In this document: positions 47,399-58,712 of the stretch, in pieces
Position numbering within the stretch: position 1 is the stretch's first letter
Layout: each line of letters begins with the position of its first letter
From: Gigaspora rosea
Taxonomy: Eukaryota; Glomeromycota; Glomeromycetes; Diversisporales; Gigasporaceae
Assembly (NCBI GenBank): GCA_003550325.1
Contig: QKWP01000122.1
Coordinates: 113,255-177,254, forward strand
Length of the DNA: 64,000 nucleotides
Direction of reading: 5' to 3'
Program-made: the position numbers and the translations under genes
Notes under the pieces: model-generated
The model's database searches: none
The model's input: only the letters and a program-made list of their open reading frames with translations
What the model was told of the DNA's origin: nothing

Positions 47399-47664
47399 TC
47401 ACAGCCACACATTTATCCTAATTAAGAATTACTTTATCTTTTGCCCAGATTCTCATAGTTACGCCTATTTCTATCTCTGATTATCTACAATTTTAGACTA
47501 GTCCTAAATTAGTATAATCAAGTTTTAATAATATTCGTTATAATAATAAATTTTCATAGCATGATTAAATCTTCATATATGCTATTGGCCACTTTTTATA
47601 GTACTTGTGTTTTTAAGAGCTTCATAAATTAAACTACTGGATACTAAATTTGATAATACCGTAA

Positions 47665-47837
47665 TACAGTCAAATCTCCCTAAATGCATGCTATATGAAA
47701 ACCTACGCTTCTGCATGGTCCCAAGTAATATAACAATTATGATTTTGACCTCTCTAAATGCACGCCCTCTCTAAATGCACATTTTTGAAATTTTTTACTA
47801 TGGTCCCAAGGTCCGTGCATTTAGAGAGGTTTGACTA
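47665..47837. mobile_element. TA-flanked MITE with CTCTCTAAATGCA words, copy B
   Basis: Ends TACAGTCAAATCTCCCTAAA and TTTAGAGAGGTTTGACTA. It shares repeated CTCTCTAAATGCAC words and TGGTCCCAAG with copies A and C. Confidence 0.8.
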
Positions 47838-48074
47838 TATATATTGTGTACATAGCATATATAGTATGTGCATATATTTATTTTTTTAAGATAGTTAAAA
47901 AGATTATATTTAAAGATATTATAAATTTATATTTTAAATTGTAAATTATTTTCAAAAAAAAAAAATTAGCATAAATTCATTGGGAGATTATAAAAATTGT
48001 AGAACATATGAAGAATCTAATTAATTTTAATTATAAAACTTATAAATATTAAAATTTTTGTTATATTAATTTTA

Positions 48075-48135
48075 ATGGCATGCCTTTTGGTCCTATGGCA
48101 TGCCATAGTGGCATGCAACTTATGGCATGCCAAAG
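48075..48135. repeat. GGCATGCC subterminal cluster (right end of hAT element 4)
   Basis: Four ATGGCATGCC words in 60 bp, mirroring 42930-42997. Confidence 0.75.
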
Positions 48136-48177
48136 ACCCTTATGCCGAGAACCCTAATAGCATTACATGATCCTAAA

Positions 48178-48735
48178 CACTCTAAAAAAGGGGTAAAAAA
48201 AGTTGAACATATTAGCAAATTTTTTGGAATTTACTATTAAAAATTCCAAAAATATTTAACAGTGAATATCTTATCTACTAGTCCATTTTCAATAAAACAA
48301 TTACCAAAATAGTTGTCTTAATAAGATAATTCAATGAATTCAAAATTATTAAAATTCAATCACAGGATCCTGAAATCGATAGAGATATATATTACTTTAG
48401 GTATTTTTGGATTGGTTAAACCAATTCAAAAATACCTGAAATGAAACAAATCATTAATAATATTAGAATTCTGTAATTGGATTTTGACAATTTTGGGTCT
48501 ATTAGAATTATTTTATCAAGACAAACATTTTGGTAATTGTTTTATCAAAACAAATCAGTGAATAAAAAGTTATTTCTGTTAAATGTTTTTAGAATTTTTA
48601 ATAGTGAATTTCAAAAATCTGCTAACATGAATTATATGTAAAAAATCTAATTAAATATATATAAAGAGAGAAAGAAAAGAATAGATCTCTAATAAAAAAT
48701 AATAAGGTGACTAATAACATATCCCTTAGAGCCTC
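48178..48735. repeat. Repeat R1, copy interrupted by an inverted-repeat element
   Basis: The left part (GGGGTAAAAAAAGTTGAA) and right part (TTATATGTAAAAAA..., CTCTAATAAAAAATAATAAG) match the uninterrupted copies at 10785 and 49085. The break is exactly where element 48208-48629 lies. Confidence 0.6.
48208..48629. mobile_element. 422-bp long-inverted-repeat MITE
   Basis: CATATTAGCAAATTTTTTGG at the left and a complementary ...AAATCTGCTAACATG at the right. The arms, roughly 180 bp, include AAAACAATTACCAAAAT / ATTTTGGTAATTGTTTT. It sits inside R1. Confidence 0.75.
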
Positions 48736-48772
48736 AAAGATGATTTTTTAACTAAATTTTTTTATATTATAG

Positions 48773-49084
48773 TTATTTTTTAAAAAGATTTTTATTATTT
48801 AGTACAAGTGCATTATAATATTCTCTATAAGATCTAATATAACATAAATCAAACCAACCAAAACAATCTATTCTTTTGTTAGTTAGGATTATGATAAAGT
48901 GAAAGTAATATATGAACAAGAAAGGGAGTTTTATAGTAAAATTTTGCATATATAATTTTTTTGTTAATATATAAGATGTTCTCAATTAAAAGGGTCCATT
49001 TTTACATTTTTTTGAAAAATAAGTTTTTGTTAAATTTATATAAATTTTGACATGATTGACTTTTTTTAATTATAAATAAAAGTT
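48773..49084. other. Non-coding AT-rich stretch
   Basis: A short minus-strand frame (48773-48985) is rich in Tyr, Phe and Ile and looks like a chance product of AT-rich DNA. Nothing else is supported. Confidence 0.4.
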
Positions 49085-49255
49085 AATTTATATAAGGGGA
49101 GTGACAAAAATCAAATGATTTTTTAAAGGGGAAGGGTGTAAAAAAGTTGAAATTATATATAAGAATCTGACGATATTTATACTAAGGAAGAGGGAGAGGG
49201 GTAGGCCTCTGATAAAAAATAATCAGGTGATTAATGACATGGTCCTAATAAAAAA
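49085..49255. repeat. Repeat R1, uninterrupted copy
   Basis: Contains GTGTAAAAAAGTTGAAATTA, TATAAGAATCTGACG and GTAGGCCTCTGATAAAAAA, shared with 10785-10975. Confidence 0.65.
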
Positions 49256-49500
49256 TCAAAATAATGTAAAAAGAAAAATTATATGAAGCTGCGTAAAGTC
49301 AATACATCACAAGTTGACTCGATAGTCACCTGCCATCTTTAACTACTCAATATCGTGAAATTTGATTGATCCCGAATTAGTCCAAAAATCAAAACAAATA
49401 ATTAAACTCAAATATCTCAAAATAAAATATATGTAAAAATGGGCCCTTTTAATTGAAAACATCCTATATATAAAGTAGTTTCATAAACAAAAATATAAGC

Positions 49501-49677
49501 TACAGTCTGATTTCCCTAAATGCAACCTCCCTAAATGCATAACCTCTCTAAATGCATGGCTTGACTTGGTCCCAACTCATATATTACTTATAGATTTTTA
49601 TTTTTTTAAATGTAATACTTTTCTAAATACAAGGTTTTTTATTGGCCCTTCACTATACATTTAGAGAAATCTGACTA
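49501..49677. mobile_element. TA-flanked MITE with CTCTCTAAATGCA words, copy C
   Basis: Ends TACAGTCTGATTTCCCTAAA and TTTAGAGAAATCTGACTA. The repeated CCTCCCTAAATGCA words identify the family. Confidence 0.78.
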
Positions 49678-49758
49678 TATAAATAATTTTTTAAAATATC
49701 ACTATTTTTTGCTTTGTATTACATCTAATTCAGTGATCTGATTGGTTTATCAGATGGG

Positions 49759-51792
49759 TGTATTACAACAGTATTACTTTTTTTTTAAGAGAGGTCTATC
49801 CTTTATATCTTTATTATTAGATTTTGTAAATTGTACATAAATATAAATACATAAGAAATTCACTAAACTAAAAGAAGATAGAAGTACAAGCTAGTTTACT
49901 TGTGACCTATTTTTAACTAAAATGGTTGATTAGACCTCTAAATTGTGAGAAAGAATTGGAGAGAGTATTGGTTAGAACAGATATTGAATACTATTTAAAT
50001 ATTGGTGGTAATATAGATGATAGTTTAGAAGGAAGTATCGCCTGTGGGATGGTAAGAGCAGGAGAATGTTGGGTTATTCTGGATATGATCCAGATTTTTT
50101 TGTAAATATATTTTATTATAAGGTGATGTAGTGGTAGAGCAAACTTTATTTTTTGTTTTTTGGTCGTAAAAGAGCTAGAGTATATAGTTAGTTATAACTC
50201 TGAAAAGGGCCTTCCTTGTAATGTATAGGTCTTTGAAGGCTTGCTTGCACAAAGGTTTCTAGTTGTATTAGTTGAATTTAAAGGTCTTCTAATATTCATA
50301 AGAGTATTGTATTATTTCTTTAGAGAAGTTTTGGTAATTGGCAATACAGATCAGTAGGTAGGCAATGTTTTCTAGAGTGGTATGACATTAAGAACATAAA
50401 TAATTTGGGTTCTTTATTAGGTTTTTTAAGTGTAGCAGCAAGTGGATCGGTAGTTCTTCTAGCTGTTCTTCTGCTAGCAGTTTTACTTTAAAATTTTTTA
50501 GATTAGATAGAGCAAAATTAGTATTCAATACAAGGAGTTTGTCTTTGTAGAAGATGTATTTCAGTGTGCAGTTCTAGTTGATATTGCCCAAATTGTTGGT
50601 CTATAGAGTAATATATTGTTGGTTGTGCTAGTATAGGTAGTTTGTGATTTTGTATTGTTGTTTTAGTTGAGGTTTTATGAAGTATGCACTGGGATGCCTA
50701 GTAATAGTAGGATGTATTGGTTATAAATAAACTGTTGAAAAGAGACATCTAAGGAGAATATGTTAGTAGGGTTAGTTATGGTTAAATTTTGTTCCAGTTT
50801 TGTGTTGATGCATATGCATCTTTCTCTACATATTGCAAATAAAACTTATCATATCCAAGAATATTCTTGTTTATCCATAATTTGGTTGTCATGAGAGTAG
50901 CACATTTGTTCTGCGATGATAATTGTAAGTTGTGTAATATCAGTGATGATTTCTAGAAAGACTTTTCTAGTAGTCATTATAATGAATGATAGGAGAGTAA
51001 GTATTGCGTTTATTTTGGATGGCCAAGTAAAGTTGTAGCATCCGAATAGAACTCTATCTGTTCTGATTCATCTGATGCTATTATTTTTTTTATGTCGTTA
51101 ATTGTTTTTTTTTTGTGATAATATATAATGTTAGATTTTTTTTAAAAATTGTTGGAGGTTAGTTTTTCCAGAATGTAATTGGTAACTTATTAAAGGCAGA
51201 TAGAGGTCTTGTAAGTGTTTTGAAAACTTGAAGGGGTTTGATTTATGTACAGTTCTTGCTAAAATAAGTGCATAATGAATATTCGTAATATCTGCATATA
51301 TGTTTAATCTACTATCTACTTGGAGGTTGAATATAAATTTTTTCTGTATTTTGAAATAGCAGTATTTTGTAGTTGCTGTGTTCTTTAGATCGCATCCAGG
51401 ACATGGTATGAGTTTGGTAGAGGTGGGTCTGAACTAATATAGTGTCTTGCTCTGAGTGGCTTGGATAGTGAATTGAAGATCTTTCTTATTGTTCTCTTTG
51501 TATTTATTATCCAACTTTTACGAGTAGGGGTTCATTTTAGAAGAGTAAAAGGGTTAGAGTAAATAAATTCTGAAAATGAAGTTGTATGTGAGATAATTAT
51601 CATTGGAACCATATTGGGCTTCTCTTTTGGGGATTTTTTTGATATTGTGGTAAATTGTGATTAGGTCAGTAATTTCTTGTATCTGTGATCCAGAAATTGT
51701 TTAACATAGTAGATATCATAGGTGTTTAGCTTTTCTTTAATACATGTGTATTTGGGGTAGTCAAGGATGAATATGTATTACAATAGTATTAC
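49759..51792 (-). mobile_element. 5'-truncated LINE with 19-bp target duplication
   Basis: The insertion 49778-51773 is bordered by TGTATTACAACAGTATTAC (49759-49777) and the same 19-mer with one C/T change (51774-51792). A run of nine T at 49778-49786 is the poly-A tail of the minus-strand copy. The minus strand shows LINE ORF2 C-terminal features: AEEQLEELPIHLLLHLKN and then CHTTLENIAYLLIC, a zinc-finger-like segment. Many stops. Confidence 0.85.
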
Positions 51793-52960
51793 AATGCATA
51801 TGTATTAAATTATATAAACTTTTTAAAAAAAAATTCAAAAAATTTAATTTTTTAATATTGAATACTAGAGTATGATTTAACAATATTGAAAAAATTTTTA
51901 TCAAATTTAGATTAACTTTTTTCTATTTGCACTATATAGATTACTTTAAATTTTAAAACTTTTATTAATATTATTTTACATGTTCTTAACCAAATTTGAT
52001 AAAAATTTTTTTATTTGAATTCTACAAATTTATAAAATTAAAATAAAAAAATTTTTATTGAATTTGGTTAAGAATTCAGAAATATTTTCAATAAAAGTTC
52101 CTATAAACAATTTTGGTACAGCTTCTTTGTTATATATATTTTTAGAAATCAAAAACTTTTATCAAAAATATCTCTATTAGTATTTAACCAAATTATTATT
52201 TAAAATTATGGATTCATTGAATTAAAACAAAAAATTTTTATTGAATTTAATCAAGAACTTACAAAGATATTTTTGATAAAAGTTTTTGTAACAATTTTGA
52301 CAGGACTTTAGATATCTAGTATAAAGGTTATACTTTATGCATTTCAATAAAATTCCTAAAATTTAAGAAGCAAAAAAAAAGTTTTTTGCAATTATCTTGG
52401 CATTCAGTAGTCTAATTTGAATGAACTTTTTTTAAAATGAAGTTCTCAGTAAGATTCATTTAACAAAAAAAAGTTTATTTATCTAATTACTAAATCAAAG
52501 TTATTTAAGTAAATAGCTTTGAAATTTTTAGCAAATTAGATTAAAATTGGTTAAAATCTAGTTATAATCTATTTGAGAGATATTCAGGGTCCTACCATAT
52601 TTTTCTAAAAATAAGCTATCTTTTTCGGGCCAAAAATTACACAAAAAACGTAGAGGTAGCTTATTTTCGAATTATTAAATTTTTTAAAAAATTGAAAAAG
52701 TTCAAATAATATGAAATTTTTATTATAAATGTATTTTAATATTTTAAACAAGTTTACTAATAGCACTTTTAAGGTTTATTTAGTAAAATTTAGACCTTTA
52801 TATGTAGCAACTGCTAACAGATTTTTGAGATTTTTAAAAAAAGTCAGGGGTAACTTATTTGGTAGTAGCTTATTTTGGAAAAAATATAGTATTTTGGCAT
52901 AGCTTTTTTATAATATAAGGTAAGTATAGGTATTATGGCGCAGGTAACTTTAACAGCAGT
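51793..52960. other. Non-coding AT-rich stretch
   Basis: AAATTTT-type filler with weak repeats such as CAAATTTGATAAAAATTTTT and ATTGAATTTRRTYAAGAA around 51890-52290. No gene seen. Confidence 0.5.
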
Positions 52961-53077
52961 TATCACATGATCTAATGATCAGAATTAAACAATTTTGCTA
53001 TCATTCAATTCGTCACATTGAGACGAATCGAATGATACCAAAATCGTTTGATTCTGATCACTAGATCACATGATATT
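52961..53077. repeat. 117-bp hairpin repeat (ATTCGATTCGTCTCA family)
   Basis: Imperfect arms around TGATCAGAATTAAACAATTTTG and CAAAATCGTTTGATTCTGATCA meet at the ATTCGTCACATTGAGACGAAT centre. The central words recur inside MITE 15103-15630, and the arm words recur near 56235-56275. Confidence 0.65.
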
Positions 53078-53359
53078 GCAAATTAAAAAAAAACTAAAAA
53101 ATCAACAAATTATTATACATGCACCCAGGGACTGTCAAAAATTTTTTAAAAAATTTATCGAAATTTTCCGAAATTTATGGTAATTTTTGAAATTTATCGA
53201 AATAAATTGGATTTTTGTTGCAGATTTTTAAAATTGACCAATCAAAATGCAAAAACAATATCACGTAATAATCACGCTATAATCATTCAAATCTTATTGG
53301 TCAAATTGCATAATACAATAATCTTTTTTTAAAACTTCTTGTTTTTTTTTTTTTTTTTT

Positions 53360-53465
53360 TTGGCAAATACATCTTTTTATAACTTGGCGCCTTTTTGCTT
53401 TTTTGGCAAATACACCTTTTTACAACTTGGTGCCTTTTTGCTTTTTTGCGAATACTTTTTTTTTT
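53360..53465. repeat. Tandem repeat with GGCAAATACATCTTTTT
   Basis: About two and a half copies of a ~45-bp unit (GGCAAATACAYCTTTTTAYAAC then TTGGYGCCTTTTTGC), flanked by poly-T. Confidence 0.7.
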
Positions 53466-53572
53466 TTCTATTACGTTCAAAAAACCTTGAATTGGATGGT
53501 TTTTTTTTTTTTTTTTTTTTTTTAGACTTTTTTTTTTTTTAATACCAAATAGGTTGTCTAAAGAAGTTACAA

Positions 53573-56053
53573 TTTAGGCCCGGGCACAAGAATTCAAAGA
53601 ACATTTTCATATTGAAGGCAATAAATTAATGAGCTGTTTTTGCCATCACAGTACTAATTGAGAAACCAAAGCTACGATAACTACATATATCAAATCTAAC
53701 AGTCATAAAGACGCACAAAAAAAATCCCAAAATTCTTGTCAACTTACGCTTCAATCTTCTTTAACGGTCTCCGAAGCAAAGCAAAAAGTTATTTTAGATC
53801 TGCTAAAAGCTTGTGTAAAAGTGGACATTCCTATTGAAAAGGTGGATAAGCTCCAAGACTTTTTAAAAGAATATTGCCATGAAGGTGGTGCTATTCCTTC
53901 TTCTTCAGTTCTTCGGTGCCAATATTTGCCAACTGTTTTTGATCAAAATCTTATGGAACTTAAAGTTGAGGTTTGTAAAAAACCTGTTTCTATAATTGTT
54001 GATGAAACCACAGATGTAAAAGCCCGTAGTATAGTCAATGTATTATTCAGTTATAGAGGCAATACAAAACTTATTTCAGTAGAGTTTTTAAATCAAGTAA
54101 ATAATGTTACTATAGGTCAATTAATTCTTAGAATTTTGACTAAATGGTCAATAGAATTTAGTTCCCCTTATATTTTTGTAACTGATTCAGCACAATATAT
54201 GAAAAAATGTGCAAAAGATGTTTTAACTCCAATTATGCCGCAGCTTAAGCATAATACTTGTTGTGCACATATTTTGAATTTGATAAGGTATGAGATATAG
54301 GACTTTTGTTAACAAAATAACCTTTTGGGACTATAGTCTTGAAAGGTTATTTTGTTAAAAATTATTATTATGTATGGTTTTTGTGTTTTAATAAAATTTA
54401 TCATTATATACAGTTATATATTTTATTAAAAATTGTCGTTTAAATACGGTTTTATATATTTTATTAATTTTAAATTTAATATTTTTTTAATTTTACTTAG
54501 TGAAGCATTTATATCTATTGATAATTTTAATGATGTTAAGAAGCTTATCGCAAATATTAAAAAGACCATGGTACATTCAAAAATACGACGTAACCGATAT
54601 ATGAATTATCTTCGACGACATGGGCTTTTAGACTATAATCTATCGATTCAATTTGGTATAGCTTTATTAAATCAAAACTAACTGCTCGATTTATGGCACT
54701 TCCAAACGCTACAAGATGGAGTTCCTGGCTTGAGATAGCTTTTTATGTTCATGATTATAGATGCTGGTGAAATTGGTGAAATTGGTGAAATGGTGAATTG
54801 GTGAAATTGGTGAAATTGGTGAATTGGTGAATTGTTGAATTGGTGAAACGGTGAATTGAATTGGTGAAACGGTGAATTGGTGAATTGGTGAAATGGTGAA
54901 TTGGTGAAATGGTGAAACAGTGAATTGGTGAAATGGTAAATTTGCTCAGTCCTATAAACAGTTAATAGTTCTGACCTCAAAGTGTGCCTGTAAAAACATA
55001 AAATGTAAAAACTTGAACAAAAACCTAACCGAATTCCAGGCTGAAATAATTCCAGACTCTGGAAATTCACCATTTCACCATTCCGCTGTTTCACCATTCC
55101 ACCAATTCACCATTTCACCAATTCACCATATCACCAATTCCCAATTCACCAATTACACCAATTACACCAATTCACCAGTTACACCATTTTCACCATTACC
55201 GATTGGTGATTGGTGAAATGGTGAAATCATTTCACCACTCTGATTTAATTTCACCAGCATCTATATTCATGATTATCTTGAATATATCTGTGGTTTTTAC
55301 ATTGAAGAAAAAGAAATAAAAGCTTCTGAACCCATTAATATTATTGTTGCTCTTTTTTCAAATCAAAATACTAATGGTTTAATTGAATTGTATCTTACAT
55401 TTATTCATTTATACACACCTCAATTTATATTAGATTTGAATTTTTTTCAAAAAGAATGTGAACCTTTATTTCCATTTATAGAAAACCGCATTCAACAATT
55501 AGAAACATATATATATAATGGTATGACTTCTTCTAATTTTGGGCCCAATATTAATTTCATTCTTGAAAGATTTAATTCTACTATTTCTACTTTTGAAACC
55601 GTATTTCAAGCAGCATATAAAGCTGCATATACTAAGTTTTCAAACCATTTGTCTAATTATCCATCTAGATCTTTGTTTAAAGCTGTTCAAATTTTTGATC
55701 CTTGTTATATTCAATTAGCATCAACTCATCGTGATATTCAAAAACATTGTAGTGAAATTTTTCAACTTTCTAATCCTTCTGTATCTCTTATTTATGAATG
55801 GGGTTTGTATTGTAACTTAGATTTAGCTGAATTTGAATACTCAAATCTTGAAGATTTTTGGAAAAAAGTTTCATTTATGCTTCCTCTTTTAAGTGAAATA
55901 GCTTTTGATTATATTTGGCTCCCACTTTCATCATGTGCTATAGAGCGTAGCTTTTCTGTTTATAATAATATTTTGGCTGATAATCAGTACAATTTAAGTG
56001 CTAAATCACTTAAAATATTAAGTATGATGTATTTTAATACATCAAAAGAATAA
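53573..56053 (+). pseudogene. hAT transposase of element 5, split
   Basis: A damaged BED-like finger (MSCFCHHSTN, stop, ...SNSHKDAQ) precedes the core. The core has SIIVDETTDVKARSIVN (first Asp), IFVTDSAQYM (second Asp) and NTCCAHILNLI. An intron 54288-54500 (GT-AG) restores SEAFISIDNF. A one-base deletion near 54663 shifts frame before ALPNATRWSSW. MITE 54756-55265 then interrupts FYVHDYLEY. The C-terminus (55388-56053) is intact, with VQIFDPCY, DFWKKVSFMLPLLS, LPLSSCAIERSFSVYN and LSMMYFN. Apart from these few lesions the gene is complete, so the element died recently. Confidence 0.82.
54748..55273. mobile_element. 510-bp minisatellite-like hAT MITE (54756-55265) inside hAT element 5
   Basis: TATAGATGCTGG and CCAGCATCTATA are perfect inverted ends, bordered by identical octamers TTCATGAT (54748-54755 and 55266-55273). 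The left ~190 bp repeat GGTGAA(A)TT, and the right ~200 bp repeat the complement TTCACCAATTCACC. The unique centre is about 120 bp. Conceptual removal rejoins the transposase frame. Confidence 0.9.
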
Positions 56054-56218
56054 AATATTCGATTTTATATAATCGAAATTTGGCAAAAGATTTGTAAAAA
56101 TAAATAAAATTTGGTAAAATATTTGATAAAATAATCAAAATTTATCGAAATATTTGCAAAAAATAATCAAAATATCTTTAAATTATCGAAATAATATTTG
56201 ACTGTCTCTGCATGTACC

Positions 56219-57640
56219 AATTATGGCGCACATGTGATATCTTGTGATCTAGTGATCAGAATCGAATGATTTTAGTACTACCTAGGAGTTAGTAAATTAC
56301 GGGAGAACAACTTTGTAGTTATACAAGTCTATTTGTAGAACAAAGATCGACATTTTATATATAAATCATATTAATTTATATATTTCATATTCGATCGCTC
56401 AAAGTTTTAATTACAAGTTAATTTGAAATAATAACTCTGCTGGGATATTGTTTTTTTTCCGAAACTTGAAACATATAAAGGCAAGTAATTAATCATACAA
56501 AAATTTTGTAAATGCTATTTTGAAGGCTAGAAATTGTATCATATACTTACACTTAATTATTATAAAGATGGGTGGAGAAAAGGTAAGATACGACTCCAAT
56601 TTAAGCCTATAAGTACCTTAAAATAGCATGTACCTGGTATAAAGCATCCATTTATTACAAAATTTGTATATTTTTAAATCAAATAATATTGGCTATTGTT
56701 ATCGATTTCAGGATTTGATAAAATCCATTTATATTGGGTATGTATTATTTGAGAAGTCTATAGGAATTTTAAACATTATAGTTAGGAAATCGGCTCTTTA
56801 ACTCAGCATATTATTATAACATGGCATATGCGATTAACTAATTTTTTAAATTGCAATTTTAGAGAAATAGGATTTTATCTGAAAAGATAATAAACAAGTC
56901 AGCAAAAAAATGATCAAAGTTTCAGAAAGATGCTGAAGACGAAGCCTTACAACAACTATATCAGCTCCGTCTAGACCTTAATAGTCAAAGCATATAGTTT
57001 TTTTCTACGCTCAAAAAGTTTGCTAAAGGTCATATTTTATATGAAAAATCTGAAAAGCATGCATATGTATATGATATAATTATACAAAAGCGATTTTCTT
57101 TTTTTTTAGTATGGATAAAAGCACTCAATAGCAAACATTTTTTCAAAAACAAAGAATCAGTGTTAGCAACAATATTTCTGAAGCCCAATTGCAACAAAAC
57201 AAATACTATATTTGGCAAATAATTAAAGGAAAAGATTATATGTCTTATTCAAAAATAATAAAATCGTTATATTACTTTCTATTAAAAGTATTTTAATGAA
57301 AATATTAAATGATGATATAGAATTGGCAGGCACAAATTTAATGTATAGTAATTTCAAAATTTTATATAATGAATTTTGCCTAGATTATTAGTTCGTTATT
57401 ATATTTATTAAATTTATTTACTCTTGATTCTAATTTTGTTTATAAAATTTTAGTTCTCATATTTATTAATATTTAATTAAAAATTCCCATAAATTCAAAA
57501 TTTTTATTTATATAAAGAGCGCAAAGCTAAAGTTATAAAACTATTTATTCTAAAAAAATAAGTTCTTAAAATCAACCCGGGTATTTAATAATGGGTTTCT
57601 TCTGAACCAAAATTCAATATAGTAAAAAGCTATTTTTTTT
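56219..57640. other. Non-coding stretch
   Basis: It begins with CTTGTGATCTAGTGATCAGAATCG, which matches the hairpin family at 52961. No gene is supported in the rest; the frame at 57030-57218 is a chance frame. Confidence 0.45.
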
Positions 57641-58700
57641 TTTTTTTTAAAGAGAGGTCTTTTCTCTTTTCGTTTATTAATGAAAATATAAAATAATACA
57701 AATTTTGTAATGATACATTTCATATAGGGGAAGGGAGGATAAAGCTACTTTACTTTAGACCTAATCTTTACCAGATCGGTCAAAGACCTCCAGTTATTAA
57801 TTATGTTGGGTGATGAATTATTGTTAATAAATGTTTGTGTCCAGTTATTGAAATTTAGTTCTTTCGTGGTGGAGTATAGTCTTGTTTCTTGGGGAGAGTT
57901 ATTAGAAGTAAAGGTTAATGGGGTAAGTTTGTTGATTTCGATTCAATTTTTGATTCAAATTTTTTTGTATATTTTCTTGATAATGGTGTGGTAGAATTTT
58001 GGTGTTATTCGAATTGATTTTGTTTGGCTAGCTGTAGGGAATAGTGTAGAAGAGGTTATTGCTGCTAATGGAACTTTGTTAGTGATGTAAATTTTGATAA
58101 AGTTTTTGATATATTTTCAATGGGAATCTCTTCTTTGATTGATGTTTTTGTTAGGGCTGTTTTTAATATATCGTCGAGTGTAGTTTCGTTTTTAGAACAT
58201 ATTAACCAGTGGATTGTATTATCAACTAATTGGAGATATAGCAGACATCCATAGTTTGGGTATATGTCTGGTTTTCTGTTGTGGAGTGTTTGTAATATAG
58301 GTAGTTCATGGGTTAATATTTTCACTTTGAAGGCTTTTAGTCTTTCTTTTTTCGAGTCAGTTGATCTTGCTAGAGGTCTACTGTGGTTATTGAGACTGTT
58401 GTAAGTTAGTTTCTAGTTTATGTTATTCGTTTTGTGCCATTGATTTATTCTTGATTGTGATAGCTATCGATTTATTGATTTTGCTTTGTATATAATTTTT
58501 AGAAGTTTTCGTATTGTGAATGGTTCGTCTAATTAATCAATTGTATTGTGAAAGTGTTTGTAAGTAGTTTTGATAGTTGAAATTTAGTTGTTAATATTAT
58601 ATCGGGTTCTGCTAATATTGATAAAGATTTGTCTACTATGCATTTGTGCTTGATTTCCTTTAGGTTGTAAATTGAGTGAATGCTTAGATTATAGGATATT
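57641..58700 (-). mobile_element. Second truncated LINE copy of the 49778 family
   Basis: The plus strand opens with a run of T then AAAGAGAGGTCT, like the 3' end at 49778 (poly-T, AAGAGAGGTCT). The minus-strand frame 58065-58325 reads LHNRKPDIYPNYGC...HWLICSKN, the RKP(D/N)xYP...C...H.xxC zinc-finger signature of LINE ORF2 C-termini. Stops are frequent. I could not find the matching target duplication. Confidence 0.6.
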
Positions 58701-58712
58701 AAGTCTCTATTG

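Larger units (their letters stand above)
42900..48164 (-). mobile_element. hAT element 4 (42908-48156) with 8-bp target duplication
   Basis: TAGGGTTC at 42908 and GAACCCTA ending at 48156 are bordered by ATAGCATC and ATAGCATT (7 of 8 identical). Both ends carry clusters of the palindrome GGCATGCC. The transposase remnant lies on the minus strand (44767-46747). Nested inside are a BED-finger hAT derivative (43051-43939), a tandem repeat (47161-47398) and a mariner-type MITE (47665-47837). Confidence 0.85.
53118..56218 (+). mobile_element. hAT element 5 (53126-56210) with 8-bp target duplication
   Basis: CAGGGACTGTC at 53126 and GACTGTCTCTG ending at 56210 are inverted termini. CATGCACC and CATGTACC (7 of 8) flank them. 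AAATTTATCGAAATT words are clustered at both ends. The 3085-bp element holds one plus-strand transposase, broken by an in-frame stop, a frame change and a nested MITE. Confidence 0.85.

Noticed and set aside
54756..55265. CRISPR-like array or simple minisatellite
   Set aside because: Units are contiguous without spacers, and the two halves are inverted with transposon ends and an 8-bp target duplication.
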